This document shows positions 44,772 to 55,413 of a DNA stretch of 64,000 nt, piece after piece. Source of the stretch: Hortaea werneckii (taxonomy: Eukaryota > Ascomycota > Dothideomycetes > Mycosphaerellales > Teratosphaeriaceae); contig JBAOKB010000159.1 of assembly GCA_037044905.1 (NCBI GenBank), positions 930,001-994,000 of the forward strand, read 5' to 3'. Under the pieces are notes generated by a model that was not told where the DNA came from, made no database searches, and saw only the letters and a program-made list of their open reading frames with translations. The translations under genes and the position numbers were made by a program. The stretch's first letter is position 1. Each line of letters opens with the position of its first letter.

Positions 44772-47076
44772 ATGCCGTCCTCCGAGAAGCGGCAGTTCTC
44801 AGGCGCGAGTGTAAACACCAACGCCAAGGTCAACGGTCACAACTCCGCTGGCCAGAAGATCAAGAACTTCTTCCGCATCAACTCGTCCAACAAGAATGAT
44901 GTATCTCAAGCCAACTCCGAAAGCGGATCGCAGAAAGATGGCCATCATGATGCCGGCGCACGAACCCCGCAGAGCCAGAATAACAAGAACAGTCTACGCA
45001 ATAGTCGCTTTATGCCGCACATCGGAAGGAGTAGGAGCACCACGGTAGCGTCAGAGGGCAACCAGCTAGACGAGGGCATGAGCCCAACCGCCGTCGCGAA
45101 TCCATACTTTCAGCATCAAGGGCTCCCGGGTATCAGACATCACAATGACAGTAGCGTGCCGCCCTCGCCACCGGATACACCGCAATCGCCGAAAGTGGCA
45201 CCCGAGACTGGTAATGCGGAAGAGGCGAGCAACATGGCAGCAGCAAGCGGGAAAGAAGAGCTGGCGAGGAAGCTGAGAAGAGTAGCCAGTGCACCCAATG
45301 CGCAAGGCATATTTAGCAAGAGCAAAGGTGGAAGCAGTGATAGCAGGCCTGGCACAGCAGAATCTGAAGGGCCGCCAAAGATGCCGAACGGAGTGGGTTC
45401 GCACAGCAACTCCAGTGCGCTTAGCATGGTCGAGACGCTGCCGCAGGATGGCGAGAACGCTCTGCCTGTACCGGGGATCAACGGGTTGAGTCCGGGCAAG
45501 ATAAGAAATAGTGTGGCTTTCAGACGGACGTACAGCAGTAACAGCATCAAGGTTAGGAATGTTGAGGTTGGGCCTAGCAGCTTTGATAAGATTAAATTGA
45601 TCGGCAAGGGTGATGTGGGCAAGGTATATCTGGTGAGAGAGAAGAAGAGTGCTAGGCTGTATGCCATGAAAGGTAGGTGTCATCCATGGTGGAGAGTATG
45701 GTTTGGCACAAGCTGACACATCGCAGTCCTTTCCAAGAAGGAGATGATCAAGCGCAACAAGATCAAGCGTGCGCTCGCTGAACAGGAGATTCTCGCGACC
45801 TCGAATCACCCGTTTATCGTAACACTTTATCACAGTTTCCAATCCGAGGACCATCTTTATCTCTGTATGGAGTACTGTTCAGGAGGCGAGTTCTTCAGAG
45901 CGCTCCAGACACGGCCGAACAAGTGCGTAGACGAAGATGCTGCGCGCTTCTATGCTGCAGAGGTCACGGCAGCTCTGAGTACCTGCATTTGATGGGCTTC
46001 ATCTACCGTGATCTGAAGCCAGAGAGTAAGCTCGCCATGCTTTTTTGTGCTCTCGACAATGCCTAGCTAACCCCATGCTCTAGATATCCTTCTTCACCAA
46101 TCTGGACACATCATGCTTTCTGATTTCGATCTTTCCAAGCAGTCCGAGCCGGGTGGTGCACCGGCCATCCTTACCTCCCAGTCCTCATCAAACTCCAACC
46201 GCACCTTCTCCTCCAACCACGGCTCTGGCAAACACCCGCTTCACATGACCGGCATATCATCTAATCCCTCGCCAGCGTCTTTGCCTACCATTGACACCAA
46301 ATCATGCATTGCACCAAACTTCCGAACGAATTCCTTTGTGGGTACAGAGGAGTATATCGCCCCTGAAGTGATCAAGGGCTGTGGGCACACCAGTGCCGTG
46401 GATTGGTGGACGCTCGGCATCTTGATTTATGAGATGCTTTACGGCACAACGCCCTTCAAGGGCAAGAACCGAAACGCCACGTTTGCGAATATTCTGCGGG
46501 ACGAAGTGCCCTTTCCCGAGGGCAATGGTAGCCCGAATGTCAGCAAGTAAGTCTCGTGTGCACATTTGGAAGGGTAAGGATTCGGATGCTGACCATTTTG
46601 TTAGCTTGTGCAAATCCCTCATAAGAAAGCTCTTAATCAAAGACGAGCTCCGTCGTCTCGGCTCCCGAGCAGGTGCTTCAGACGTGAAAGCGCATCCATT
46701 CTTCCGCACCACCTCCTGGGCGCTCCTCCGCCACTCCAAACCGCCCATCATCCCCAACCAAGGCCGCGGTATCGACACAGTCAACTTCCGCAACGTCAAG
46801 GAATCGCAATCGGTCGACTTGGGTAGCGAGGAGACCAAGACTACCAACACTAAGAACAAGGGCTTCAATCTCCCCGCCAGTAAGATGAAGGGTGTCCCGC
46901 TTGATTCGGGTCTGGCGACCCCCGGCGGCGAGATTGCCGATCCGTTTGAGGAGTTCAATAGTGTGACTTTGCATCATGAGGGCGATGATCAGCATCAGCA
47001 GCAGTTGCGGCAGCAGCAACAGCAACAGCAGCAGCAGACGCAGGTAAATGAGGAGGTCGATGGTGGATCTCGGTAG
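44772..47076 (+). CDS. nrc-2: NRC-2/Fpk1-Kin82 AGC protein kinase, one apparent frameshift
   Basis: Start ATG 44772 in CCACCATG. Exons: 44772-45672, 45727-46025, 46084-46546 and 46605-47076; about 711 residues. A ~265-residue Ser-rich regulatory N-terminus is followed by the kinase domain: glycine loop LIGKGDVGKVYLV, catalytic Lys in LYAMK, IYRDLKPEN, LSDFDLSKQ, FVGTEEYIAPEVI. The DFD in place of DFG and the insert between it and GTEEY are typical of NRC-2/Fpk kinases. Near 45977 one base is missing: EVTAAL must continue EYLHLMGFIYRDLKPEN, but the frame read gives a stop. The C-terminus has a Gln tract. Known role: flippase kinase; NRC-2 in Neurospora affects conidiation. No intron can explain the break. 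Confidence 0.9.
46997..47040. repeat. CAG-rich repeat coding poly-Gln
   Basis: Interrupted CAG/CAA units encode the Gln-rich end of the NRC-2 kinase (LRQQQQQQQQQTQ). In frame. Confidence 0.8.
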
Positions 47077-47918
47077 TAGGAGGATAAAAGTGTGTACAAG
47101 ATTTTGTGGACTTGAGGACGGCTCTTGTCGTTGCTCTTTCGATGCAGAGCAAGTCGGCTCGATGTACGGGGAGAAGGGGAGACAAAAGAAAACAGGCGTT
47201 TTTCCTTCGCTGGGGAAGGGGAGTTCCTTTTTCTAATCCCTCACCCAGCAAGGGCCCCGAAGATGGTCCCAACAGCTGCTTGTTTGCTCGCTGTCGTTGC
47301 ATTACAATAGGGCGTTCTTCGGCGCGTTTTGTCATTAAGAAAGGAGAAATTCATGGAGCGGGAGAGAATGGAGTGTGTGCATGTGGGATTGCGAAATTGG
47401 GGAGAGGGCGAAAAAAGGCGGGCGGCACACCTTTGGCAACGACTGCTACGACTTGCGACATCCTTCCTTTTGAGCGAGCCTCTCTGTGTATAGTGTTCTG
47501 TCCCTATGAGATTGTTTGTTTTATATTTACTTTTCCCTTTTGTGATGGCCTTTCGTCTCCCTCCTATTACTGTGGTTTGGTCGTGTGCTTACCAGGACGT
47601 CAAAGCAGTTCTGGTTCTCCAGATTTCCAGACTGTCAAGGAGCCCATGTGGTGTTGTGGCGATCAAGTGGAAAGGAGTCGTTTTTGCAATGGCGTTCGCT
47701 TCAATTATCGCGTTCTGCTTCTGGCTCTTGCGATTTCAAGATCAGTTAGAGTTGCCACCAAGCGGGAGTTGCCGAAGCGCGTTCGGGACGCGTTCCTGCA
47801 CCTTTGGGCGACGAACAACCTCATGTCAACTTCCATAGCACATTTGGCTTTCGATCTGATCCATACGTAAACTGCCGTCTAACAGTCTTACGCGAAGAAA
47901 CATCCAGTGCTGGTCACG
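47077..47918. other. Intergenic region
   Basis: 842 bp, 3' flank of the kinase gene and promoter of Dad3. A 254-codon open frame (47106-47870 +) is present but has no domain, is Cys/Arg rich in a translated-noncoding manner, and is not called. Confidence 0.5.
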
Positions 47919-48327
47919 ATGGACACCTCGGTTGATTCACGACACAACGCCTCCGCAAATGGCGAAGGCGAACTCAGCCCCGTCGAGCAGGAGGTTCTGG
48001 ACGAGTACGCCAAGCTAGTCGGGAACCTGGACAATGTTCGCCTGCCCTCTCCCCCCCACCACCCCCCTATCACACTACAAAGGAACGTTTCTTTTGGTTG
48101 AAGTACTGACAATTGTGTGTTCCGCCGGGGTTTTAAAGCTCTCAGGCATCCTTGCAGAACTGGCCGCAAACCCTTCAGCTGAGATCCTGGATGCGCTCAG
48201 AGGGCTTGAACGGAAGACGACGACTGTGTTCACTTTGCTGAAGGCTAGTGTGTATAGCATTGTACTGCAGCAGGAGATTTTTGGGGATGAGGGGCAGGAT
48301 GGGGATGATGGAGGTCCGAGAACTTAA
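47919..48327 (+). CDS. DAD3: DASH/Dam1 complex subunit Dad3
   Basis: Exon 1 is 47919-48035 and exon 2 is 48139-48327, with a 103-nt intron; 101 residues. The N-terminus (MDTSVDSRHNASANGEGELS) is followed by PVEQEVLDEYAKLVGNLDN. Splicing then gives LSGILAELAANPSAEILDAL and RGLERKTTTVFTLLKASVYS, the characteristic Dad3 sequence, and it ends in an acidic tail. The donor is GTTCGC, unusual but flanked by the right coding sequence; the branch-like tactgac and acceptor AAAG are normal. Known role: part of the ring complex that couples kinetochores to spindle microtubules. Length is normal for the family. Confidence 0.93.
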
Positions 48328-48671
48328 CTATCCGTCACGCGAGTCGGGCTGCGGTGTGATGGAGTTTGGTGGGCGAGCATTCCTTGGGATTCGACACAGT
48401 ATTGTTTGGAGTTTTGCGTGATACCCGGAATAAGCCAATGGAAGCAGTAAGACGAAGAAGGCTGATGCAGCTCTACTGCGAATCAGCAGTCCTTATCAGA
48501 GCTCAAGGCTTGGGTTTCAGCCACCTGCGCGAGCCGTGGTGTGCAGCTTTCAGCCGCACTTGCTGCGCCTTGTCATCGACCCTTAAGGCTTTCTTCGCCG
48601 TTCCCAGGCCGTCCAGCTCATCTTGGTCCTGACTGAGATCTACGAGGCTCTTGCAAATACACAGACTCATC
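48328..48671. other. Intergenic region
   Basis: 344 bp between Dad3 and the NLR gene, promoter of the latter. Nothing else seen. Confidence 0.5.
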
Positions 48672-51600
48672 ATGGAAGCTGTGGCAGCTCTTGGAGTGGC
48701 TGCAGCTTCGGTGCAATTCCTCGACTTCGCCTTACAAGCTCTTGCCTTATGTCGGCAAATACGAGACGACGCTCAAGGAGCCACTGCCGCGAACAAGGAG
48801 CTCGAAAACTACTCGCGATCAATAAAAGATCTTTCCAAAGAGCTCGAGTCTGGGCAAGCAGACAACGCCTGTGGCCGTCGAATTAAGGCGGTAGCACAGG
48901 CCTGCATAGCAAAGACAGAGGAACTCCTGAAATTGCTGAAAAAAATACGCGAAGCAGGCAGCATCACCCGTACTGCTGCGGCGAAGACGCTGTTTCGATC
49001 GTTGAAGGAGCGGAGGGAGATTGAGAAACTGCAAAATGAGCTGAAAGAGAAGCAGACGTTACTTGACTCCGCTCTGATACAGGATATTCAGTACGTCCAC
49101 TCGAACCTAGTAGCAATTTGATTTAGTACACCAGTGCGTAGCAAGCTGTCAAGACCTGATTGTTGACCATGTGTAGACGTCGATTCGATCTCGGTACCGT
49201 GAAGCAAGATGAAAATTTCACCTCTCTCAAACAATCTATCCAAGACCTAGTAAATCGGCTTCAAGATCAAAATGTTAACGCGCAACAGAATCACGCCGAA
49301 ACGCAGGACAAGCTGACCAATCTAGCGAAAGACAGCCAAGAGTTGCGGAGCTACCACGGTAGCAGGTCACTCAAGGACTGTACAGAGACTCGACCAAATT
49401 CACGTTGATATGGGTCAGGGCTTCGACAACCTCAAAATGTCTGATGCCAAAGAGGAGCTTTTACGCTCCTTGTTCTATCCAGAGCATGCTGCTCGCCGTG
49501 AAATGGTGAGACCCCCTTGGAGTGATACGTTCGACTGGGTCTTTGACGAGACATCGGAATCAACAACACATTGGTCTTCTTTCCCGGCCTGGTTGAAGTG
49601 TGGATCATCGCTCTACTGGATCACTGGAAAACCTGCTTCTGGCAAATCAACTTTGATGGCTCACCTTTTCCATGATGGTAGAACGGCAAACTATCTGCAA
49701 CAATGGTCTGGCGGAGCGAAATTGCACATACTCAGCTTCTTCTTCTGGCGGCCCGGCTCTGGCCTACAGAAGAGCATTTCCGGCCTCTTGCGATCTCTTG
49801 TCATGCAACTTGCTGATGAAGTACCGGAGGTCGCCCCTGCAATACTTGGAAAACTTCATTTGCGACCGGAAAGAATGCCGACATGGTCAGAGCGTGGTCT
49901 TACCGATGCTTTGAGATTGGCACTCACTGCTGCAAAGGATGTCTATCTTTGCTTTTTACTGGATGGACTCGATGAGTTCGACGGACCTTACCGCGAACTT
50001 GTCGATCTTATTTTTCGAAATGAAAGACTCCAAGAATGTCAAATTCTGCGTGTCCAGCAGGAGGGAAGCTGGTCTTGCGAATCGCCTTTGCCAATTTGAT
50101 CACCTGAGCATGGAAGATCTGAATTTCGAGGCCATCCGTACTTATGCACGGGACACACTCTTCCCTGTGACAGATGGGGAAGCCTTGTCTAAAAAAATTG
50201 CCCGTCGATCACAAGGCGTGTTCTTGTGGGCAGTTCTCACTACGCAGTCGCTTATTCATGGTGCTCTGGACTGCAGTGAAGATGTCGACATGCTGCATCG
50301 TCGCTTGAACTCGACGCCCGACAAAATGTCACAATTATTCAGTCAAATTCTCTCGACGGTCGATGAAGTCCACAAACAGCAGTTGTACATATGGATTAGA
50401 CTGCTTTTACTCGACTTACAACCTACAGTCGCTGAGCTCGCCGTCATGTTAATGCCGGACTGCGTAACCACATACGATGCCCTTTCTGCAGCCTGCGAAC
50501 AGACCACGAAGCACATCAATTACTTTAGCAAAGGTTTGCTGTGTGTATACATGGAGCCGGTGTCAGAAGGGGCATATGGCTTGTGGCATGCACCGGTGAT
50601 GACGAGAGGCTCCGAAGTCGTATCCCCGGAAACACTGAACAGGCGTAAAACGCAACTCGTTGCCAGCAGGACTTTCGGAGTACGCGACCAGGCGATGACC
50701 GCAGTGCATGACGCTGGACGTTCAAGCATTGAATGCTTACACCGCTCGGTTCTTGACTTTATGGTAAACGATAGCGTAAGAAATGCATTCGCTCTTGAAG
50801 ATCTGCCTAAAGATTCTGACACCGTTCTTGGCTATTTTCAAGCATGTTTAAGACTCGTTGCTGTTTGTCCACGCAAGAGAGGGGGCGCTAGGAGATTTCC
50901 AACCTGGCATTATGTCAAACAATTCGTTCGAAATCTGTCCAAAAGCTCGGATCTTCTCGGTATAATCACACGCAGCCTCCTCGATCAACTTCTCGCACTA
51001 GCGTGTGCATTTTCTGACTGCGAACTATGTTTGAGTAGAATGCTGGGGCTGGATGACGTGTTTTCCCAAATGACACCAGAACTCCAGTGTCTCATCACGG
51101 TCGAGCACAGCTTCTTCTTATCATGTGTTGAAGCTGGCCTTTTTGAGTATGTTCGGAGAGGCATGCATCGTTTCTTCGATCAAGACGATGAGGGATACTG
51201 CATGGCGCGAATGGTATGTTTCAAAAATGATCTTGACTCAGATCCAGGCGGCTTGGAACTTGCTATTTTACTGCTGGAGCGCTTGCGAGAACAATTGAGC
51301 TCCAAAAGAATGGTCAGCACTCTTTTAGGATCGAAAGCCATTTTCTGGAAAAGATTTCCTTATGGTGAATGGCTCGCTGTGCGAATCCCCTCAGGCGACA
51401 GAGAGACCGAGAGGAAGGCTCAGTTGTCATTGCTCGCGGCCAATTTGCTTTGGGAAGATTTCTTCTCCTTTATTGACCAATACTTAATGCCAGAGAACTC
51501 CTTCCGACCTGACATCCTGCTGCTCTTCATCGAAATACTGAGCACCTGGGACGTCGGTATCGGCGAAAGACAACTCTCCGGCCCCCATCATCAGCTCGTG

Positions 51601-52095
51601 CTCTTCGTGAGCCCGTCTGCTTTTCTATTGCCTCTATGTAAGCCGGATAACGAAGGGGCAAGATTGCTTGGTGAATTCTGGTCCACCTCGCGGCGCTCGA
51701 TGTACTTCAGTTGCCAAAATCCTTTGGGTGGCGACGCAGATGGTATTTGTTCCCACGAAGTGCCCGAAGCCGTAGCAGAAAGGATCTTGAAGAGGTGGAT
51801 CGACGAATGCGTAATGATGGGGGAAGACCTTGGGGATGTGACATACATTACGGGGCCGTCGTCTATACATGTTAGTGATCACGATGTAGATGCTCTGATT
51901 GAGGATGTGTGGGCTAGCGAGACCATCGGCTCGTGGCATCAGTTGTATTTGCTAGCGTTGCTTCGCAAATGGCAGAGGCAGCGCGGACGAGAAGGAGAAC
52001 AGGCTTCGACAGATCAATCCCCTGGCGGGTCTGAGATATCCCATGAGTTCCACTCGTCTGAGCTGTCCTCTGAGGATGGAAAACGGCAGAGCTAG
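48672..52095 (+). CDS. NACHT NLR-like protein with fungal STAND N-terminal (HeLo-like) domain, two apparent frameshifts
   Basis: ATG 48672 (MEAVAALGVAAASVQFLDFA). Exon 1 is 48672-49090 and exon 2 begins at 49177; about 1,111 residues. The N-terminal ~130 residues match the helical fungal STAND/HeLo-like domain. A coiled-coil-like linker follows (SLKQSIQDLVNRLQDQ). The NACHT domain has Walker A ITGKPASGKSTLMAHLF (about 290) and Walker B CFLLDGLDEFDG (about 400), then VKFCVSSRRE. The C-terminal ~600 residues are helical, with no ankyrin, WD40 or TPR repeats that I can see. Two +1 shifts break the frame: near 49346-49350 (ELR to ATTVAG) and at the T5 run 50011-50015 (DLI to FEMKDSKNVK). Known for the class: heterokaryon incompatibility and innate immunity. 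Pseudogene versus sequence error is unresolved. Confidence 0.82.
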
Positions 52096-52544
52096 TCAGG
52101 AAGCCCTCCGGCATGCGAAACGATGGATGGTACCCGAGCGATGAAGGAAGATTTGGTGAGTGAAAGTATTACTGTCGCTGTTCCAAGATGTTGGGGGTGA
52201 CTTGCTGCGGCTACACTAGTACCCACAGGTGACATACGTGTACAGACCTCGGGCGTCTGCAAACGAGGATTTTTACGAAGCTATGCGGTTGGCCGTTCAT
52301 GAGAAACCTGCTGCTTGTGAAGGTAGGAACTATATCCCCACCCCTCTTGTCACAGACAACCGCCTTCCATCGGATGTAGATGTGATGAGAACAGCCTTCT
52401 CGACAAGAGCGAGCGTGCGCGTTTACCTGCAAGACATCCCATTGATGGTTTCGTCGGTGTTTCAATTTTGAGAAAAGTCGTCCAAGTTTATAGGGTAGAG
52501 GCGAAGGTTACTAGGTATTATACATGCTGATCTGAAATTAGCGC
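52096..52544. other. Convergent intergenic region
   Basis: 449 bp between the NLR gene and Atp25 3' ends. Short ORFs only. Confidence 0.5.
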
Positions 52545-53627
52545 CTAGGCAGGCATTCCATCAACTCGTGGCTCGCTTCTACTGTCAGCCTCTGCAGAAA
52601 CGGGATCAAATAGCTTCTTCGCACTCGCAGCTTGCTCTACCTCCTCATCCTTCTCAAGCCCAATAGCTTCTTCCTTCTCTTTCAAAGATCTTCTAAGAAT
52701 CCCTGTCCACAATTTCTCCAAATCGATCTCGCCCCTCTTCTCTTCGGTCATCATCTGCACTACAATCCTACTCCCACCGCTGGGACTTCCAAATCCCACA
52801 AACCCTTCCATTTGCCTATTCTGCTCAGCCTTCTGCTCTGGCAATTCGCCACCCTCGACTCGGCCTACATTCACACAGACCCAGCCCGTTCGGATGCCCT
52901 CTTCCAGCTCGCTGTCTGCCGTGCTCTTGGCACCTACACCAGCCATGAGCCGCGAGCGCTTCGCTCGTCGCCGCATCTTCAGCTTGAGCTCGTTCCTGCC
53001 CAGAAGACCGTCGGCGAATGGCGTAAGAAAATGCGGTTCGCTCCGTAGCCATCTGCATAACCTGTCTGCGCTGACGTGGAGATGCTTCTCGGATCTTGCT
53101 GTGCCGACTATCATAAACAGATTGGCTCCTAACGCAGCGGGAGGATCGAGTTGTCGGAGGTCGAGGATGGAGAGGTCGTCCATGCCTAGTTCTACGGAGA
53201 CGTGCTCTAGTAGAGGCTGTAATAGTTGTGGTGAATGTTCAGGTAAATCGGGTATTCGCTGGCGGGCAGCCATGGGTGATTCTGTTTCGCCGGTCGGCAG
53301 TTGGTGCTCCGCTTGGAGATACCATGGCACTTCTGAGGTCTCGAGAGACTGTTCGGTTTCAGGTTGGGTTTCGAGCTGCACTTCTTGTGGCGGGGCTGTC
53401 TTTCCGATATCGTTTATCTCGTTCAAGACATGGTCCTCCTGCTGCTGCGCTCTTTCTCGTGCCTCATTTCGTCTGCTAATGTGATAGGAGAATGGTCGAC
53501 GCTGTTGGACGGGTGGCGGAGCTTGAGCGATGGATGGGCCGCCAATGCTGGCAATGAAGGAGCGCAGAGCCCATTGCCTGCAATTATGGCAGGCCAGTGA
53601 TCTCAATGCTGTCGCTTGTAGAGCCAT
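52545..53627 (-). CDS. ATP25: Atp25-like mitochondrial protein (short form)
   Basis: Single exon; ATG 53627 (MALQATALRSLACHNCRQWA) gives 360 residues and a basic mitochondrial presequence. The core LLQPLLEHVSVELGMDDLSI, ILDLRQLDPPAALGANLFMI, ARSEKHLHVSADRLCRWLRS and GLLGRNELKLKMRRRAK is the N-terminal RsfS/Iojap-related domain of Atp25, followed by GIRTGWVCVNVG. Known role: in yeast the full protein is cleaved; the C-terminal half stabilises the OLI1/ATP9 mRNA and the N-terminal part helps Atp9 ring assembly. Here the protein stops ~115 residues after the core, in a charged low-complexity tail, so the C-terminal half appears to be missing. A longer N-terminal frame exists, but ATG 53627 gives the better presequence. 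Confidence 0.85.
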   Translation of the reverse strand: MALQATALRSLACHNCRQWALRSFIASIGGPSIAQAPPPVQQRRPFSYHISRRNEARERAQQQEDHVLNEINDIGKTAPPQEVQLETQPETEQSLETSEVPWYLQAEHQLPTGETESPMAARQRIPDLPEHSPQLLQPLLEHVSVELGMDDLSILDLRQLDPPAALGANLFMIVGTARSEKHLHVSADRLCRWLRSEPHFLTPFADGLLGRNELKLKMRRRAKRSRLMAGVGAKSTADSELEEGIRTGWVCVNVGRVEGGELPEQKAEQNRQMEGFVGFGSPSGGSRIVVQMMTEEKRGEIDLEKLWTGILRRSLKEKEEAIGLEKDEEVEQAASAKKLFDPVSAEADSRSEPRVDGMPA

Positions 53628-53788
53628 GGTGTTGAATGTGTAATGTAGATTGTCGCCATCAATCGATGGCTTCCATCTCCGCATCGGTATCGCCAAGCCA
53701 TACGACTGCGGGAAACCCCCGAGCCGCATCTCGAGATGAAAGCTCTCCTGCACGCGACCAACAGTCGAACTCCACCACCACCGCCAAC
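53628..53788. promoter_or_regulatory. 161-bp divergent promoter, Atp25 and uS5m
   Basis: Only 161 bp separate the start codons of two nuclear genes for mitochondrial proteins, one for ATP synthase biogenesis and one for mitochondrial translation. A shared bidirectional promoter is likely. No specific site was identified. Confidence 0.6.
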
Positions 53789-54905
53789 ATGAACTCCCGG
53801 ACGTACCAGTGTCTTTCCTGCCGACTCAGGGACACGGCCAGGCAGTCTGTTCAAAATGCACCGCGCCGCCAGTTCCACGCCTCGACCCCTCGTTCATCCC
53901 GCCGAAAACCCGCATATCCCAATGTCAGGCAGTCTTTGATGGAAGCGCAGTCCTCTCGCGCCGCAGAGGTAGAGAAGCTGGCGAGCGAGACTGGACCACT
54001 GCGGCCATATACAGAGCGCGAGCTGCAACTCCTGGCAATGCGGTACACTCCCGAGCAGATGAAAGTCATCAGAGAGGGCGAACAGGCAATTAGCAGAGAG
54101 CATCTAGTCACGCAAGGTCGACTTCGTGGTGACGCTTTCAGACCGACATACATAGATGATTTCGCTACGATACGGCCACTCGTAGACAAGCCGGCGAGAT
54201 TGGCTCTGGACGATGCACTAGAGGCACAGAAGGAAGAGCAGGCGCAGCAGCAAAAACTCCGCATACCAGGTGTGCAGTACAGCAATGAGGAAGAGGATCC
54301 GCACATGACCCGGCTTTGTCAGCAGACGGGCATGACTAGGGATCAGATCAGGAAGATACGGATTAAGAACTTGGTCAGCCACCGCGTGGTGAACCAGACC
54401 CGTATGGGCAAGATCCAGTCGCTCTACTTCTTGACCATTGCAGGTAACCAGGATGGCATGCTTGGCATCGGCGAGGGCAAGGCTGCGGAAGATGAGGATG
54501 GAAGACGGCAGGCTATGATGAATGCGATCAGAAACATGAAGCCCATCCCGCGATACGAGGACAGAACTATTTACGGCGACGTTGAGGCCAAAGTTGGCGC
54601 ATCAATCGTGCAGTTGAGCGCCCGTCCACCAGGTAAGACCGTTTTTCCGCCAAGTACCGTTTACGTTATACTGACTTCCATAAGGCTTCGGCAACCGCTG
54701 CCAGCACCTCATCTTTGAGCTCGCCCGTGCTGCTGGACTTTCTGATCTCGCTGCTCGTACCCCACGATCGAGAAACAAGATGAACGTTGTCAAGGCTGCT
54801 TTCCAAGCGCTGACAACTCAAAGACTACCGGAAGACGTGAGCAAGGCCCGTGGCAGGAAAATGGTAGATGTGCGCAAGGTGTACTATGGTGGCCAGGTAT
54901 ACTAG
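53789..54905 (+). CDS. mrps5: Mitochondrial small-subunit ribosomal protein uS5m (Mrps5)
   Basis: Exon 1 is 53789-54632 and exon 2 is 54685-54905, with a 52-nt intron (GTAAGA...TAAG); 354 residues. ATG 53789 gives a basic presequence (MNSRTYQCLSCRLRDTARQS, then RRQFHAST). The S5 RNA-binding domain is RDQIRKIRIKNLVSHRVVNQ with MGKIQSLYFLTIAGNQDGML. The C-terminal S5 fold follows after the splice (PPGFGNRCQHLIFELARAAG ... RSRNKMNVVKAAFQAL). Known role: component of the mitochondrial 37S subunit near the decoding centre. The frame is intact, unlike many neighbours. Confidence 0.93.
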
Positions 54906-55413
54906 GTTACAAACGAGACCCACGTAGCCTTCGTGGGTCAGGCGGATGGGACGTTGTACTTGTAGCGAGGCGTTGGCGAGGTCTGTATTAGTATTTCGAA
55001 ATAGGAAGGCGCGCCCGCAAGACGCCTGCTTCCGCGTGCAATACCCGACTCGTGCGGGACCTATGCATCATCATAGCCCTTCTCACTCTATTGACAGGAA
55101 CCTTAACAGGTCCACCAATGGATACGACCATGTCGCGATAATGTGCCTAAAGTACGAGCAAAAGTTGCATGCCAAGATGAGGAGAAGTGGAGTGAGCGCT
55201 TCTTCCGGAGTCATTCCTCCACATGCCGAGTATACCATCAACCCTCCGGAAGACAAGATACTGTGGCCGAGAAGTGATCGACAAACTCAATACTGGAAAG
55301 TACGAACTCTTGTCAGTAGAAGATATTGCGTCGGCCATGATATCTGCCGACTATATACAATGGGCTTTGGCCGCACATGGATTTCCATCGTCCTCAAGCT
55401 TGATCATTTTACA
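54906..55413. other. Intergenic region
   Basis: 508 bp, 3' flank of uS5m and promoter of the GH43 gene. An open frame extends upstream of the GH43 ATG but lacks protein features. Confidence 0.45.

Noticed and set aside
47106..47870. 254-codon plus-strand open frame after the kinase
   Set aside because: No domain, irregular composition and position in a 3' flank; no splice signals consistent with a gene.
50005..50025. Programmed +1 ribosomal frameshift in the NLR gene
   Set aside because: The site lacks the known slippery +1 heptamers, and similar single-base breaks occur in many unrelated genes nearby, so a common technical cause is simpler.
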